Positions 18,637-27,034 of a stretch of 64,000 bases of DNA are shown one piece after another (within the stretch, counting starts at the first letter, position 1; every line of letters begins with the position of its first letter). The position numbers and the translations under genes were made by a program. The stretch is from Bartonella sp. M0177 (GTDB taxonomy: Bacteria > Pseudomonadota > Alphaproteobacteria > Rhizobiales > Rhizobiaceae), in assembly GCF_016102285.1 (NCBI RefSeq), contig NZ_JACFOY010000001.1:930001-994000 (forward strand), given 5' to 3'. The notes under the pieces are model-generated. The model saw nothing but the letters and a program-made list of their open reading frames with translations. It searched no databases and was not told the DNA's origin.

Positions 18637-18885
18637 TTATTTCACAACATAAGGCAGAAGGCCAAGGAAACGGGCGCGCTTGATGGCTTTTGCCAATTCG
18701 CGCTGTTTTTTCTGGCTCACTGCTGTAATGCGTGAAGGAACGATCTTGCCGCGCTCGGAAATATAGCGCTGAAGAAGTTTTACATCCTTATAGTCGATTT
18801 TTGGTGCGTTCGGACCTGAAAACGGGCAGGTCTTGCGACGACGATGGAAAGGACGACGGGTTGGAATCTGACTAATATCAACCAT
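18637..18885 (-). CDS. rpsR: 30S ribosomal protein S18
   Basis: This 82-residue small-subunit protein binds 16S rRNA as a heterodimer with S6, encoded immediately upstream. Family landmarks include the [13 protein letters not shown] start, [19 protein letters not shown], and [21 protein letters not shown]. Its ATG overlaps the rpsF stop as TAATG at 18883-18887, coupling production of the two partners. Length and sequence are normal. Confidence 0.98.
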   Translation of the reverse strand: MVDISQIPTRRPFHRRRKTCPFSGPNAPKIDYKDVKLLQRYISERGKIVPSRITAVSQKKQRELAKAIKRARFLGLLPYVVK

Positions 18886-19295
18886 TATTCATCTCCTTCA
18901 TTATTGTCATCATCGCGTGAGCGACGCGAACGACGTGGACGCTCGTCATCTTTGCCATAACGATCATCACGGTCACGGCGGGAAAGCATAGCTGACTGGC
19001 CTTCCTCAAGCTCGTTAACGCGAATGGTCATATAACGGAGAATGTCTTCATTGATGCGCATCTGACGTTCAACTTCTGCAATGGCCGCAGCCGGAGCATC
19101 GATATTCATCAAAGTATAATAGGCTTTGCGATTCTTGCGAATACGATAGGTGAGGGTGCGTAAACCCCAATTTTCAATACGCCCGACTTTACCGCCATTG
19201 GCTTCGATAACGCCCTTGTAGAGTTCTACAAGCTGGTCAACCTGTTGCGGTGCAATATCCTGTCGGGCAAGGAACACATGTTCATAAAGAGCCAT
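18885..19295 (-). CDS. rpsF: 30S ribosomal protein S6
   Basis: S6 partners S18 on the platform of the small subunit. The ferredoxin-like S6 core is clear ([14 protein letters not shown], then [19 protein letters not shown], and [15 protein letters not shown]). The 136-residue protein ends in a charged Arg/Asp/Glu-rich tail with repeated RRSRR-like segments after about residue 105, typical of alphaproteobacterial S6. First gene of rpsF-rpsR-DUF2232-rplI. Its ribosome binding site is part of a foldable leader (19303-19382), which suggests feedback control. Confidence 0.98.
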   Translation of the reverse strand: MALYEHVFLARQDIAPQQVDQLVELYKGVIEANGGKVGRIENWGLRTLTYRIRKNRKAYYTLMNIDAPAAAIAEVERQMRINEDILRYMTIRVNELEEGQSAMLSRRDRDDRYGKDDERPRRSRRSRDDDNNEGDE

Positions 19296-19631
19296 TGTTT
19301 TGCCTTTCTTCGGTTAATCTTTGTCGACTTCCGGCGCAGAGCCTCTGCGACTTGCCTTTTCGGAAAACCCGAAGAAGAAAGGACGCGTGTTTCGAGACAT
19401 TCGAGAGCGGAGACACGGGAGGCTTGAAACATTAATGTTTCCTGTCGCATTCCAGGCGACCCTCCGTTCAACCCCCGGCCAAATGCCGACAATGAACGGG
19501 CGGTTTCTACAGTCATTTTATAAAAATAGCAAGAAGGAAGCGGTTGAAAACTGTTTTTTATTTGGAAGAATGATGATGTCGATATATGAGTGGCGAAATT
19601 GCAAACTGCCAAAATTCGGAGTTAGGCCAAA
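19296..19631. other. rpsF / PAP2 divergent intergenic region
   Basis: This 336-bp gap separates the divergent rpsF (-) and PAP2 phosphatase (+) genes. The part next to rpsF is the foldable leader described separately. The rest is AT-rich, with likely promoter sequence such as an ATAAAA segment near 19516, but I see no clear -35/-10 pair. Nothing coding is convincing here. Confidence 0.5.
19303..19382 (-). promoter_or_regulatory. rpsF leader fold that would hide the ribosome binding site
   Basis: Read on the minus strand, CCTTTCTTC (19374-19382) is perfectly complementary to GAAGAAAGG (19303-19311), the latter including the GAAAGG ribosome site 8 bases before the rpsF ATG. Inside this outer stem lie a second pairing (TTCCG with CGGAA) and an inner hairpin CGCAG/CTGCG (plus strand 19335-19349). 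S6:S18-binding leaders that repress rpsF are known from many bacteria, but I cannot confirm that this RNA has the conserved S18-binding bulge. The pairing is seen; regulation is inferred. Confidence 0.5.
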
Positions 19632-20216
19632 ATGGCATTTCTGGAAAATATCGATATTCTCATTTTCAACTTTCTCGCTGCAACGCCTCAAACCCCGACA
19701 GTTATGGCATATTTCGGGATTATTTGCGCAAAATTCCTGATTTATTTCATCCCCTTTCATTTGATAATATTGTGGTTTCTGGGAGGGCGCGGAGAACGCC
19801 AGACTGCGCTTGCAATTTTCTTCGCAGTTGTAATCGGTTTAATTTTTAGTTTCGTTATAGGACATTTGTGCTACCGCCCCCGCCCATTTGTGGCCGGAAT
19901 TGTGAAAGCTCTGATAGAACATAAAGAAAATGCCTCGTTTCCTAGCAATCACGCATTAATATTCACAATTTACGTATTCTCTCTTTATTTCTATCGCTAT
20001 AAGCACGTGGCGCGATTTGGGCTTGCATTGGGATTATTGACGTGTTGGGCACGCATTTTTACAGGTGTGCATTATCCGTCGGATATTCTGGGCGGTGTAG
20101 TTCTCGGACTTGTTATCGCAATGTTTGTCATTCATATTGTTATGCCATTTGTTCCCAAATTTGTTTATCAGTTACCTTATTCACCAAAAGGAAGAGGAAC
20201 GGATTTGGAAGCATAG
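19632..20216 (+). CDS. PAP2-family phosphatase (undecaprenyl-diphosphatase-like)
   Basis: This 194-residue membrane protein has five or six helices and the three PAP2 signature blocks: RPRPF near residues 82-86, SFPSNHA near 102-108, and ARIFTGVHYPSD near 140-151. The catalytic histidines are present in SNHA and GVHYP. The middle block has Asn where many members have Gly (PSGH), as seen in BcrC-type undecaprenyl pyrophosphatases. Likely role: recycling the lipid carrier for peptidoglycan or dephosphorylating another lipid phosphate at the outer face of the inner membrane. It lies upstream of fabD, separated by a hairpin and T-run. Confidence 0.88.
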   Translation: MAFLENIDILIFNFLAATPQTPTVMAYFGIICAKFLIYFIPFHLIILWFLGGRGERQTALAIFFAVVIGLIFSFVIGHLCYRPRPFVAGIVKALIEHKENASFPSNHALIFTIYVFSLYFYRYKHVARFGLALGLLTCWARIFTGVHYPSDILGGVVLGLVIAMFVIHIVMPFVPKFVYQLPYSPKGRGTDLEA

Positions 20217-20226
20217 TAGACTATGT

Positions 20227-20278
20227 CCGGCTTGACTTTTGTTGCTTTTATAGGTCAAGACCGGATAATGTTTGTTTT
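20227..20278 (+). terminator. Hairpin plus T-rich run between PAP2 gene and fabD
   Basis: CCGGCTTGAC (20227-20236) pairs with GTCAAG-A-CCGG (20254-20264), giving ten base pairs with one bulged A. T-rich sequence follows (20270-20280). It begins 10 bp after the PAP2 stop. It probably ends the PAP2 transcript, but it could also be a fabD leader element because fabD starts only 37 bp further on. Confidence 0.5.
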
Positions 20279-20300
20279 TTGAACCAAGGAGTGCACTCTA

Positions 20301-21245
20301 GTGGTTTATGCATTTACTTTCCCCGGTCAGGGGAGTCAGTCCGTTGGCATGGGTAAAGCTTTATCGGAACAGTTTCCCGAAGCGCGGGCTGTATTTGAAG
20401 AGGTAGACGATGCATTGGGCGAAAAGCTTTCGTCTGTCATGTTCGAAGGACCGGAAGATGTGCTGACTTTGACAGCCAATGCACAACCCGCTCTGATGGC
20501 CGTTTCAATGGCAGTGATCAGGGTGCTGGAAAAAAACGGCCTTGATTTGAAATCGAAGGTATCATTTGTGGCGGGGCATTCTTTAGGTGAATATTCGGCA
20601 CTTTGTGCTGCAGGAACATTCAGCCTTGCCGATACTGCACGTCTTTTGAGAATTCGAGGAAATGCTATGCAGGCAGCTGTCGCTGTAGGCGAGGGCGCAA
20701 TGGCAGCAATCATCGGCCTTGAAGAAGAAGTCGTTTCGGAAATTTGTAGTTCGGTTCTGGGCGAGGGGATTTGCGAAATTGCCAATGACAATGGCGGTGG
20801 TCAATTGGTTATTTCTGGAGCTACAAAAGCCGTTAATGCAGCGGTAAAGCTTGCAACTGAAAAAGGAGCAAAAAGAGCAATTCTTCTTTCGGTTTCTGCG
20901 CCGTTCCATTCGAGCTTGATGCAACCGGCTGCAGATGCGATGCATGATGCACTTCTTGACGTCAATAAATTGGCGCCGGTGGTTCCTGTCATTCCCAATG
21001 TTTCTGTGGAACCGGAAACAGATCCTGAAAAAATAATCGAGTTATTGGTTCATCAGGTGACAGGCCGTGTCAGGTGGCGCGAAACCGTCGAATGGTTTGC
21101 TGCCCATCGTGTTGATACGCTTTTTGAAATTGGTTCCGGTAAAGTTCTTACCGGGCTTGCAAGAAGAATTGACCGGAATCTGAATGGCATGGCGGTCGGC
21201 ACTGCGGAAGAAATAGAAAATGCGCTGAAAGCGCTAGGGGTATAA
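20301..21245 (+). CDS. fabD: Malonyl-CoA:ACP transacylase
   Basis: FabD loads malonyl groups onto acyl carrier protein for fatty-acid synthesis. The 314-residue protein starts FTFPGQGSQSVGMG, has the nucleophile motif GHSLGE with Ser at about residue 94, and the catalytic His in APFHSSLMQ near 204. The start is GTG at 20301, supported by AAGGAG at 20286-20291 and by the family N-terminus; no ATG lies nearby in frame. fabG follows after 15 bp and acpP after a long structured gap. Cytosolic. Confidence 0.97.
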   Translation: MVYAFTFPGQGSQSVGMGKALSEQFPEARAVFEEVDDALGEKLSSVMFEGPEDVLTLTANAQPALMAVSMAVIRVLEKNGLDLKSKVSFVAGHSLGEYSALCAAGTFSLADTARLLRIRGNAMQAAVAVGEGAMAAIIGLEEEVVSEICSSVLGEGICEIANDNGGGQLVISGATKAVNAAVKLATEKGAKRAILLSVSAPFHSSLMQPAADAMHDALLDVNKLAPVVPVIPNVSVEPETDPEKIIELLVHQVTGRVRWRETVEWFAAHRVDTLFEIGSGKVLTGLARRIDRNLNGMAVGTAEEIENALKALGV

Positions 21246-21260
21246 TCAGGGAATTTGACA

Positions 21261-21998
21261 ATGTTTGATTTTAAAGGGCGCAAAGCACTTGTAACCGGAG
21301 CAACCGGCGGCATTGGAGAAGCAATTGCACGTCAACTCCATGAACGTGGCGCTATTGTCGGACTTCATGGTACGCGTGAAGAAAAGCTTAAAAGTCTTGC
21401 TGAAGATCTGGGTGACAATTGTTTTGTTTTTCCCGCCAATCTGTCGGACCGTGAGGAGATCGCCAAATTGGCTGAAAAAGCCGAAAGCGAAATGGAAGGG
21501 ATCGATATTCTGGTCAATAATGCCGGAATTACCCGTGACGGTCTTTTTGTGCGAATGAGTGACAAGGATTGGGATGATGTACTGGCAGTTAATCTGACGG
21601 CCGTATTTCTTCTAACCCGTGCATTAACGCATCCGATGATGCGCCGGCGCTATGGTCGTATTATTAATATTTCTTCTATTGTCGGTGTTATCGGCAATCC
21701 GGGGCAAACAAATTATTGTGCAACAAAAGCCGGTGTCATCGGATTCTCGAAATCCTTGGCTCAGGAAATTGCAAGCCGTAATGTAACTGTCAACTGTATT
21801 GCTCCAGGCTTCATTGAGTCGGCCATGACCGATAAGCTCAACGATAAACAGAAAGAGACAATTATGTCGGCTATTCCGATGAGAAGAATGGGGACAAGTA
21901 AAGATGTAGCTGCGGCGGCAATTTATCTTGCAAGTGACGAAGCTGCATTTGTTACCGGCCAGACATTACACGTAAACGGTGGTATGGCTATGATCTAA
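21261..21998 (+). CDS. fabG: 3-oxoacyl-ACP reductase
   Basis: FabG is an NADPH-dependent SDR that reduces 3-ketoacyl-ACP. The 245-residue product has the cofactor motif TGATGGIG (about residues 12-19), NNAG, catalytic Ser in INISSIVG, and YCATK (Tyr about 152, Lys about 156). The C-terminal segment AFVTGQTLHVNGGMAMI is typical of FabG. ATG 21261 is preferred; an in-frame TTG at 21255 is unnecessary. Probably one transcript with fabD (15-bp gap). Downstream is an unusual 366-bp noncoding region before acpP. Confidence 0.97.
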   Translation: MFDFKGRKALVTGATGGIGEAIARQLHERGAIVGLHGTREEKLKSLAEDLGDNCFVFPANLSDREEIAKLAEKAESEMEGIDILVNNAGITRDGLFVRMSDKDWDDVLAVNLTAVFLLTRALTHPMMRRRYGRIINISSIVGVIGNPGQTNYCATKAGVIGFSKSLAQEIASRNVTVNCIAPGFIESAMTDKLNDKQKETIMSAIPMRRMGTSKDVAAAAIYLASDEAAFVTGQTLHVNGGMAMI

Positions 21999-22364
21999 TA
22001 GAGCTTTGCAATGAGACTCGCATGCATATTCGAAGAAAGCGGGCGAACATTGTCAAAGCGGAAACGCATTATTTTATGCCAAGTCTGTGATTTTTTTAAT
22101 TTTGTTCGAGAAGAAACACAGGATTTTGGCATAAAATTAAAATAAAGACGCGAAATTCGTTAAAATATCTTTGCGTCTTGGCGCCGAGCATGGTAATTGG
22201 CGCCTTTAAGGCCGGTTCGTAAAACCGGTTAATCCCTTGAGAGGGATATCCACAGGATGCATTTGAAAACCTAAAAATCATAGGTGTAAATGCATCTATT
22301 GCTTGATTAGATGAGCCCGTGCCGCTAACCAAGGCAGGGAAACAACAAAAGTCGAGGATCCGAC
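21999..22364 (+). other. fabG-acpP intergenic region, mostly structured RNA potential
   Basis: No gene is visible in these 366 bp. The stretch 22072-22296 is a near-continuous series of inverted repeats, listed as a separate feature. Upstream of it, TTGTCA (22050-22055) with TTTTAT 16 bp later is a weak promoter candidate. A GAGG ribosome site lies just before the acpP ATG. Confidence 0.6.
22072..22296 (+). ncRNA. Chain of six stem-loops upstream of acpP (candidate leader or sRNA)
   Basis: Six consecutive inverted repeats are visible. First, TTTTATGCCAA (22072-22082) pairs with TTGGCATAAAA (22126-22136), with an inner CTGTG/CACAG stem. Second, AAGACGC (22145-22151) pairs with GCGTCTT (22173-22179). 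Third, GGCGCC (22180-22185) can pair with GGCGCC (22199-22204). Fourth is CCGGTT/AACCGG (22212-22228) and fifth is ATCCCT/AGGGAT with a TGAG loop (22232-22247). Sixth, GATGCATTT (22256-22264) pairs with AAATGCATC (22288-22296), with inner ACCTA/TAGGT. The last ends 68 bp before the acpP ATG. The density is far above chance, but whether it is transcribed as a leader, a separate RNA or a repeat element is unknown. Confidence 0.5.
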
Positions 22365-22601
22365 ATGAGTGATACAGCAGAACGCGTCAAGAAAATCGTC
22401 ATCGAACATCTTGGTGTTGATGCAAATAAAGTAACCGAAAACGCAAGTTTCATTGACGATCTTGGTGCCGATAGTCTTGACACCGTAGAATTGGTCATGG
22501 CTTTTGAAGAAGAATTCGGTGTAGAAATTCCGGACGATGCTGCCGAAACAATTTTGACGGTCGGCGATGCAGTCAAGTTTATTGACAAGGCTTCGGCCTG
22601 A
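22365..22601 (+). CDS. acpP: Acyl carrier protein
   Basis: This 78-residue acidic four-helix protein carries growing acyl chains on a 4'-phosphopantetheine arm. The attachment Ser is in [10 protein letters not shown] (about residue 38 from the ATG), and the [13 protein letters not shown] segment is diagnostic. It lies between fabG and fabF as in most proteobacteria, but it is isolated by a 366-bp structured region upstream and a terminator-like hairpin downstream. That fits the high and separate expression expected for ACP. Confidence 0.98.
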   Translation: MSDTAERVKKIVIEHLGVDANKVTENASFIDDLGADSLDTVELVMAFEEEFGVEIPDDAAETILTVGDAVKFIDKASA

Positions 22602-22609
22602 TTTCTTTG

Positions 22610-22652
22610 GGAGACAGAAACGCTATAAAGTTTTTGTCTCCATCGCTTTTTT
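22610..22652 (+). terminator. Rho-independent terminator after acpP
   Basis: GGAGACAGAAA (22610-22620) pairs with TTTTTGTCTCC (22631-22641), giving eleven pairs with one G-U, and ATCGCTTTTTT follows. It starts 8 bp after the acpP stop and 66 bp before the fabF start. It should end most acpP transcripts, leaving fabF dependent on read-through or on a promoter between 22652 and 22707. Confidence 0.8.
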
Positions 22653-22706
22653 ACTCGTAGACAACGGGTAATCCGGTTTGTTTGTAGAAGATTGGGAATT
22701 GGAAGT

Positions 22707-23969
22707 ATGAGACGTGTCGTCATTACCGGTATGGGATTGGTTTCTCCACTGGCCGGCGACGTCGAGCATAGCTGGAAGCGGCTTCTCGAAGGTAAGAGCG
22801 GCGTTCGCCGTGTTACCGAATTTGATGTCGATGATCTTCCGTGTCAAATTGCCGGTCGTATCCCGTTGGGTGACGGCTCGAATGGCACATTCAATGCCGA
22901 TCTTCACATGGAACCCAAGGAACAACGTAAGGTTGATCCGTTTATCCTCTATGCAATGGGTGCGGCAGACGAGGCACTTGATGATGCTGGTTGGCATCCA
23001 ACAAGTGATGAAGACCAGATTCGTACCGGCGTTATGATCGGTTCCGGTATTGGCGGTGTCGAAGGCATTGTCGAGGCCGGATATACTTTGCGTGATAAAG
23101 GGCCAAGGCGCATCTCGCCATTTTTTATTCCAGGCCGTCTTATCAATCTGGCATCGGGTTATGTTTCGATAAAGCATCAGTTGCGTGGTCCAAATCACGC
23201 GGTAGTAACTGCCTGTTCTACCGGCTCTCATGCTATTGGTGATGCCTCACGGTTGATTGCTCTTGACGATGCCGATGTTATGCTCGCCGGCGGAACAGAA
23301 TCGCCCGTCAATCGTATTTCGCTCGCAGGGTTTGCAGCGTGTAAGGCACTTTCGACAGGCCGCAATAACGATCCCGAACATGCGTCACGTCCTTACGATA
23401 TTGATCGTGACGGATTTGTAATGGGGGAAGGTTCTGCCATCGTCGTTCTGGAAGAACTCGAACACGCGAAAAAACGCGGGGCGAAAATCTATGCTGAAGT
23501 GATCGGCTATGGTTTATCCGGCGATGCTCATCATATTACCGCGCCATCCGAAAGCGGTGAAGGGGCTGAACGTTGTATGCGGGCAGCTATAAAACGTGCC
23601 GGCATTGCCCCTTCCGAAATTGACTATATCAATGCGCATGGTACGTCTACAATGGCCGACACAATCGAACTTGCCGCCGTTGAACGTGTCATGGGAGCGC
23701 ATGCCTCCGAAGTTTCTATGTCCTCGACAAAGTCGTCAATAGGCCATCTTTTGGGTGCAGCCGGGGCTGCGGAAGCTATTTTCAGTGTTCTAGCCATTCG
23801 CGATAACATAGCACCTGCTACGATCAATCTCGATCATCCATCTGTCGAGACCAAAATCGATCTCGTGCCGCACAAACCGCGGGAACGCAAGATAGATACT
23901 ATTCTATCAAATTCGTTCGGTTTCGGGGGAACCAATGCGTCATTGATCATGCGCCGGTTTTCAAAATAA
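22707..23969 (+). CDS. fabF: 3-oxoacyl-ACP synthase II
   Basis: This condensing enzyme elongates acyl-ACP with malonyl-ACP. The 420-residue thiolase-fold protein has the active-site Cys at about residue 170 (VTACSTGSHAIG) and catalytic histidines in NAHGTSTMADT and SSIGHLLGAAGAAE. The C-terminal NSFGFGGTNASLI is also present. ATG 22707 (MRRVVITGMG) is the family start; the in-frame TTG at 22692 is not needed. It is followed by mltG after 106 bp, the common fabF-mltG arrangement. Confidence 0.98.
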   Translation: MRRVVITGMGLVSPLAGDVEHSWKRLLEGKSGVRRVTEFDVDDLPCQIAGRIPLGDGSNGTFNADLHMEPKEQRKVDPFILYAMGAADEALDDAGWHPTSDEDQIRTGVMIGSGIGGVEGIVEAGYTLRDKGPRRISPFFIPGRLINLASGYVSIKHQLRGPNHAVVTACSTGSHAIGDASRLIALDDADVMLAGGTESPVNRISLAGFAACKALSTGRNNDPEHASRPYDIDRDGFVMGEGSAIVVLEELEHAKKRGAKIYAEVIGYGLSGDAHHITAPSESGEGAERCMRAAIKRAGIAPSEIDYINAHGTSTMADTIELAAVERVMGAHASEVSMSSTKSSIGHLLGAAGAAEAIFSVLAIRDNIAPATINLDHPSVETKIDLVPHKPRERKIDTILSNSFGFGGTNASLIMRRFSK

Positions 23970-24075
23970 TAAATGTTGATGTAAATCTATACGATTTGGC
24001 ACGCCTTGAAATTTCGCCGCAATCTTGAGATAAGTGAAAATGACAAGCCTTTTATAGCAAACAGGATGTGCGTTT

Positions 24076-25509
24076 ATGTCTGACGAAGAAAAGAAGATGA
24101 CATCCGATTCTAATGAAATTTCGTCATCCGGGTCAGCACAACAAACATCGCAATCTGAAGAGGCAAAAACACCATTGGCGAAAGATCATTCCTTGATCGT
24201 TGAGGATTCGCCACAAGAAGAGACCAATTCGGCCCAATCGCCGCTGGATCAATCGAAACCGGAAACGTCCCCCGCGCAATCGGAAACAGAAGCGACAGAA
24301 AGCTCGCAATCATCCGAGCAAAAATCCGGGAGCCAATCATCTTTTCCCGAGAAAGATCAATCTTCCCCAAGTGACGCCTCTGACGAAAAAAAGAACGGAT
24401 CAGCTTTATCTACGCCAAGTGAAAACAATGGAGAGGGAATAAGTTGCGGTGACAATGGTTCTGGGCCGAATGACGAGAAAAAAGTAAAGGCCAAGCCAAG
24501 CCGTTCCAAAGTCGCGCGTAATCCGCTGGTTATCCTTGGTAATTTCTTTCTGATGCTGGTTATCGTCATTATTCTGGCGGTCACGATACCGGTTTATGTC
24601 GGGAAAAATATGTTTATCGCAGCTGGTCCGCTAACAGAAGACCATGTTGTTCTTATTAATCAAGGCGCGGGAATCAGGGAAATTGCTTCGATACTTGAAA
24701 AACAGGGGTTGATAAGGTCAGCCGACATTTTTGTTTACGGAGTAAATTATCAAGGTAAAGCGCGGCTCTTGAAAGCTGGTGAATATGCTATTCCTGCACA
24801 TGCTTCGATGAAGAATATCATGGATATATTGGTCAACGGAAAATCGATCGAGCATTCATTCACCGTTCCTGAAGGGTTGACTGTTGCGCAGGTTTTTGAC
24901 CGTCTCGCAGCGAATGATATTCTGGTAGGCGAGTTGCCAAAAAATTTCCCTCCCGAGGGCAGTTTGATGGCCGATACCGTCAATTTTACCCGTGGTACCA
25001 CTCGTGAACAAATAATAAAACGACTACGGGACGGCCAACAAAAGCTTATCGCCGATATATGGGCAAAACGTGCACCCGATTTACCGCTCAAGAACATCAA
25101 TGAATTTGTGACACTTGCCTCGATTGTCGAGAAAGAAACCGGCATTGCATCCGAACGACCGCAAGTCGCTGCGGTGTTTTTTAACAGACTTGCAAAAAAT
25201 ATGCGCTTGCAATCCGATCCGACAGTTATTTATGGGCTGTTTGGCGGAAAAGGAAAACCATCCGATAGGCCGATTTACCAGTCCGATCTTGATAAAGAAA
25301 CGCCATATAATACGTACAAGATTAACGGTCTTCCCCCCACACCGATTGCCAATCCGGGGCGTGATGCTCTGGAAGCTGTCGCCAATCCACCAAAAACGGA
25401 CGCACTTTATTTTGTCGCAGACGGTACGGGCGGGCATGTGTTTTCGAAGACGCTGGAAGAACACAATGCAAATGTACGCAAATGGCGTGCGTTGCAAAAT
25501 AATAATTAG
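24076..25509 (+). CDS. mltG: Endolytic murein transglycosylase MltG with long disordered N-terminus
   Basis: This YceG-family lytic transglycosylase cuts nascent glycan strands and is thought to set chain ends during peptidoglycan synthesis. Of 477 residues, the first about 145 are Ser/Gln/Glu/Lys-rich, low complexity and presumably cytoplasmic. One transmembrane helix (about 150-175) follows, then the periplasmic LysM-like and catalytic region with the Glu in LASIVEKETGIASERP. The conserved FFNRLAKNMRLQSDPTV and the PTPIANPG segment follow. Typical family members have a much shorter N-terminal tail. Downstream is a 586-bp gap before yicC. Confidence 0.95.
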   Translation: MSDEEKKMTSDSNEISSSGSAQQTSQSEEAKTPLAKDHSLIVEDSPQEETNSAQSPLDQSKPETSPAQSETEATESSQSSEQKSGSQSSFPEKDQSSPSDASDEKKNGSALSTPSENNGEGISCGDNGSGPNDEKKVKAKPSRSKVARNPLVILGNFFLMLVIVIILAVTIPVYVGKNMFIAAGPLTEDHVVLINQGAGIREIASILEKQGLIRSADIFVYGVNYQGKARLLKAGEYAIPAHASMKNIMDILVNGKSIEHSFTVPEGLTVAQVFDRLAANDILVGELPKNFPPEGSLMADTVNFTRGTTREQIIKRLRDGQQKLIADIWAKRAPDLPLKNINEFVTLASIVEKETGIASERPQVAAVFFNRLAKNMRLQSDPTVIYGLFGGKGKPSDRPIYQSDLDKETPYNTYKINGLPPTPIANPGRDALEAVANPPKTDALYFVADGTGGHVFSKTLEEHNANVRKWRALQNNN

Positions 25510-26095
25510 GTTTAGCGACGACAATCGGTCATAACCTTTTGGCAAGGTGACGTCCGATATGCTTTTGGATTCAATCCGGATTTTTAAAAGCAAAACTTTT
25601 CATTTTGTTTGAACTTTTCGTCCCCTTTCCTTTGCATTGTCATGTTTTAGAGGCAAAACGGCATTGAATGTCGATTGGGAATGGAAAATTATTATTTTCA
25701 TTAGTTAAAAAAATCGCGACAGGGAAACAAGGGCTTACAAGCCGTTCTGCAGATTGCCTGTTGTTCTATCGTGATATAAAAGCGGAATAAGACAACAAGT
25801 CTGGTTAGAAAAATGATGGCCAATATGGCAACTGAAAGAAAAAAAATATTTGGCACTCTTTTCCGGAAAAAGTAAATTTATGCCGGATTTTTGCGGAAAG
25901 AAGTTGGAGAGTAACATGTTTGAAAGCCGGGTTTCGAACTTGGCACTTTGACGATACGACCTGTTGGTCTATAGACAAAAGCTTGAAAATAGGCATTTTT
26001 CTTTCTATCAGGCAGTTCCGGACATAAATTATTTTTGACGAGAATGATTTCAAACCGATGCTGACAACTTTGAATATTTGAGGAGTTTTTTAACA
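25510..26095. other. mltG-yicC intergenic region (586 bp)
   Basis: I see no gene here. Open frames on either strand are AT-rich and low in complexity, without a ribosome site or domain. Minor features are an imperfect inverted repeat around 25683-25702 (AATGGAAAAT with ATTTTCATT) and a short direct repeat TTGGCACT (within 25851-25948). It presumably holds the yicC promoter and the end of the mltG message, but I cannot place either. Confidence 0.4.
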
Positions 26096-26977
26096 TTGCA
26101 GAGTATGACGGGATTTGCCAGAACAACTAAATCGGCCGGAAATGCCAACATTGTTTGGGAAACGCGCTCGGTTAATGGAAGGAATCTCGACTTGAGATTT
26201 CACTCGACCATTGCGATCGATACAGTGGAATACGAGTTGAGAAAAAAAGCTGGCGAAGTTTTTTCGCGTGGAAATATAACCTGTTCTCTGAATGTGACAT
26301 TTGAAACGGGTGATAACCATCCGGTTATCAATCAGGATTATCTTGATTGGGTACTGAAATTGTCTGCCGAGCTTGAAAAAACTCATGGGATCCAGAAGCC
26401 GACGATAGATGGTCTATTGGGGCTGAAGGGTATACTGGAATATGGAACACCGACGGATGAAACGTTGGAAAACGACGTTTTAAAGACAGCGATCATCGAA
26501 ACTTACGAAAATGCTCTTAAAGAGCTCCTGTCTGCCCGTGAACACGAAGGAAATAGCCTTAAAAATATATTATCGGGTCAAATAGATAAAATTGAAAATC
26601 TCGTTAGCAAAGCAAGGAATGACCCTGGTCGCTCGCAAGAAGCTATCAAGGAGAGGTTGAAGACACTTGTTGAATCGCTCATTGTTACAAGTGACAAACT
26701 CGATCCACAACGATTGGAGACGGAAGCTGTTCTTATTGCCACCAAAGTCGACGTTCAGGAAGAGCTTGATCGACTCGACGGACATGTAAAGGCAGCGCGA
26801 TATCTATTGGCACTGGACGAACCTGTTGGCCGGCGACTGGATTTTTTGGCGCAAGAATTCAATCGGGAAGCCAACACTCTGTGTTCGAAAGCCCATACGG
26901 CTTCCCTTTCTGCTGCAGGATTGTCCTTGAAAACTGTTATTGACCAGTTTCGCGAACAACTGCAAAATGTTGAATAG
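26096..26977 (+). CDS. yicC: YicC/YloC-family endoribonuclease
   Basis: This protein has about 293 residues with the YicC N-terminal domain (SMTGFART, then SVNGRNLDLRF) and the DUF1732 C-terminal domain (EAVLIATKVDVQEELDRLDGH, then LDFLAQEFNREANTLCSKA). Family members act as RNA endonucleases in the cytosol. The start is best placed at TTG 26096: AGGAG lies at 26081-26085, about 10 bases upstream, and the family begins M-x-SMTGFA. ATG 26105 and TTG 26078 are alternatives. gmk follows 57 bp downstream, the usual yicC-gmk neighbour. Confidence 0.92.
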   Translation: MQSMTGFARTTKSAGNANIVWETRSVNGRNLDLRFHSTIAIDTVEYELRKKAGEVFSRGNITCSLNVTFETGDNHPVINQDYLDWVLKLSAELEKTHGIQKPTIDGLLGLKGILEYGTPTDETLENDVLKTAIIETYENALKELLSAREHEGNSLKNILSGQIDKIENLVSKARNDPGRSQEAIKERLKTLVESLIVTSDKLDPQRLETEAVLIATKVDVQEELDRLDGHVKAARYLLALDEPVGRRLDFLAQEFNREANTLCSKAHTASLSAAGLSLKTVIDQFREQLQNVE

Positions 26978-27034
26978 GGCGGACAGAAGCGGGATACGCG
27001 ACTGTTTTGAGATAATTGATAAGGACATTATTTG

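Noticed and set aside
25920-25975. Segment GGTTTCGAAC resembling a tRNA T-arm
   Set aside because: No acceptor, D or anticodon stems can be built around it.
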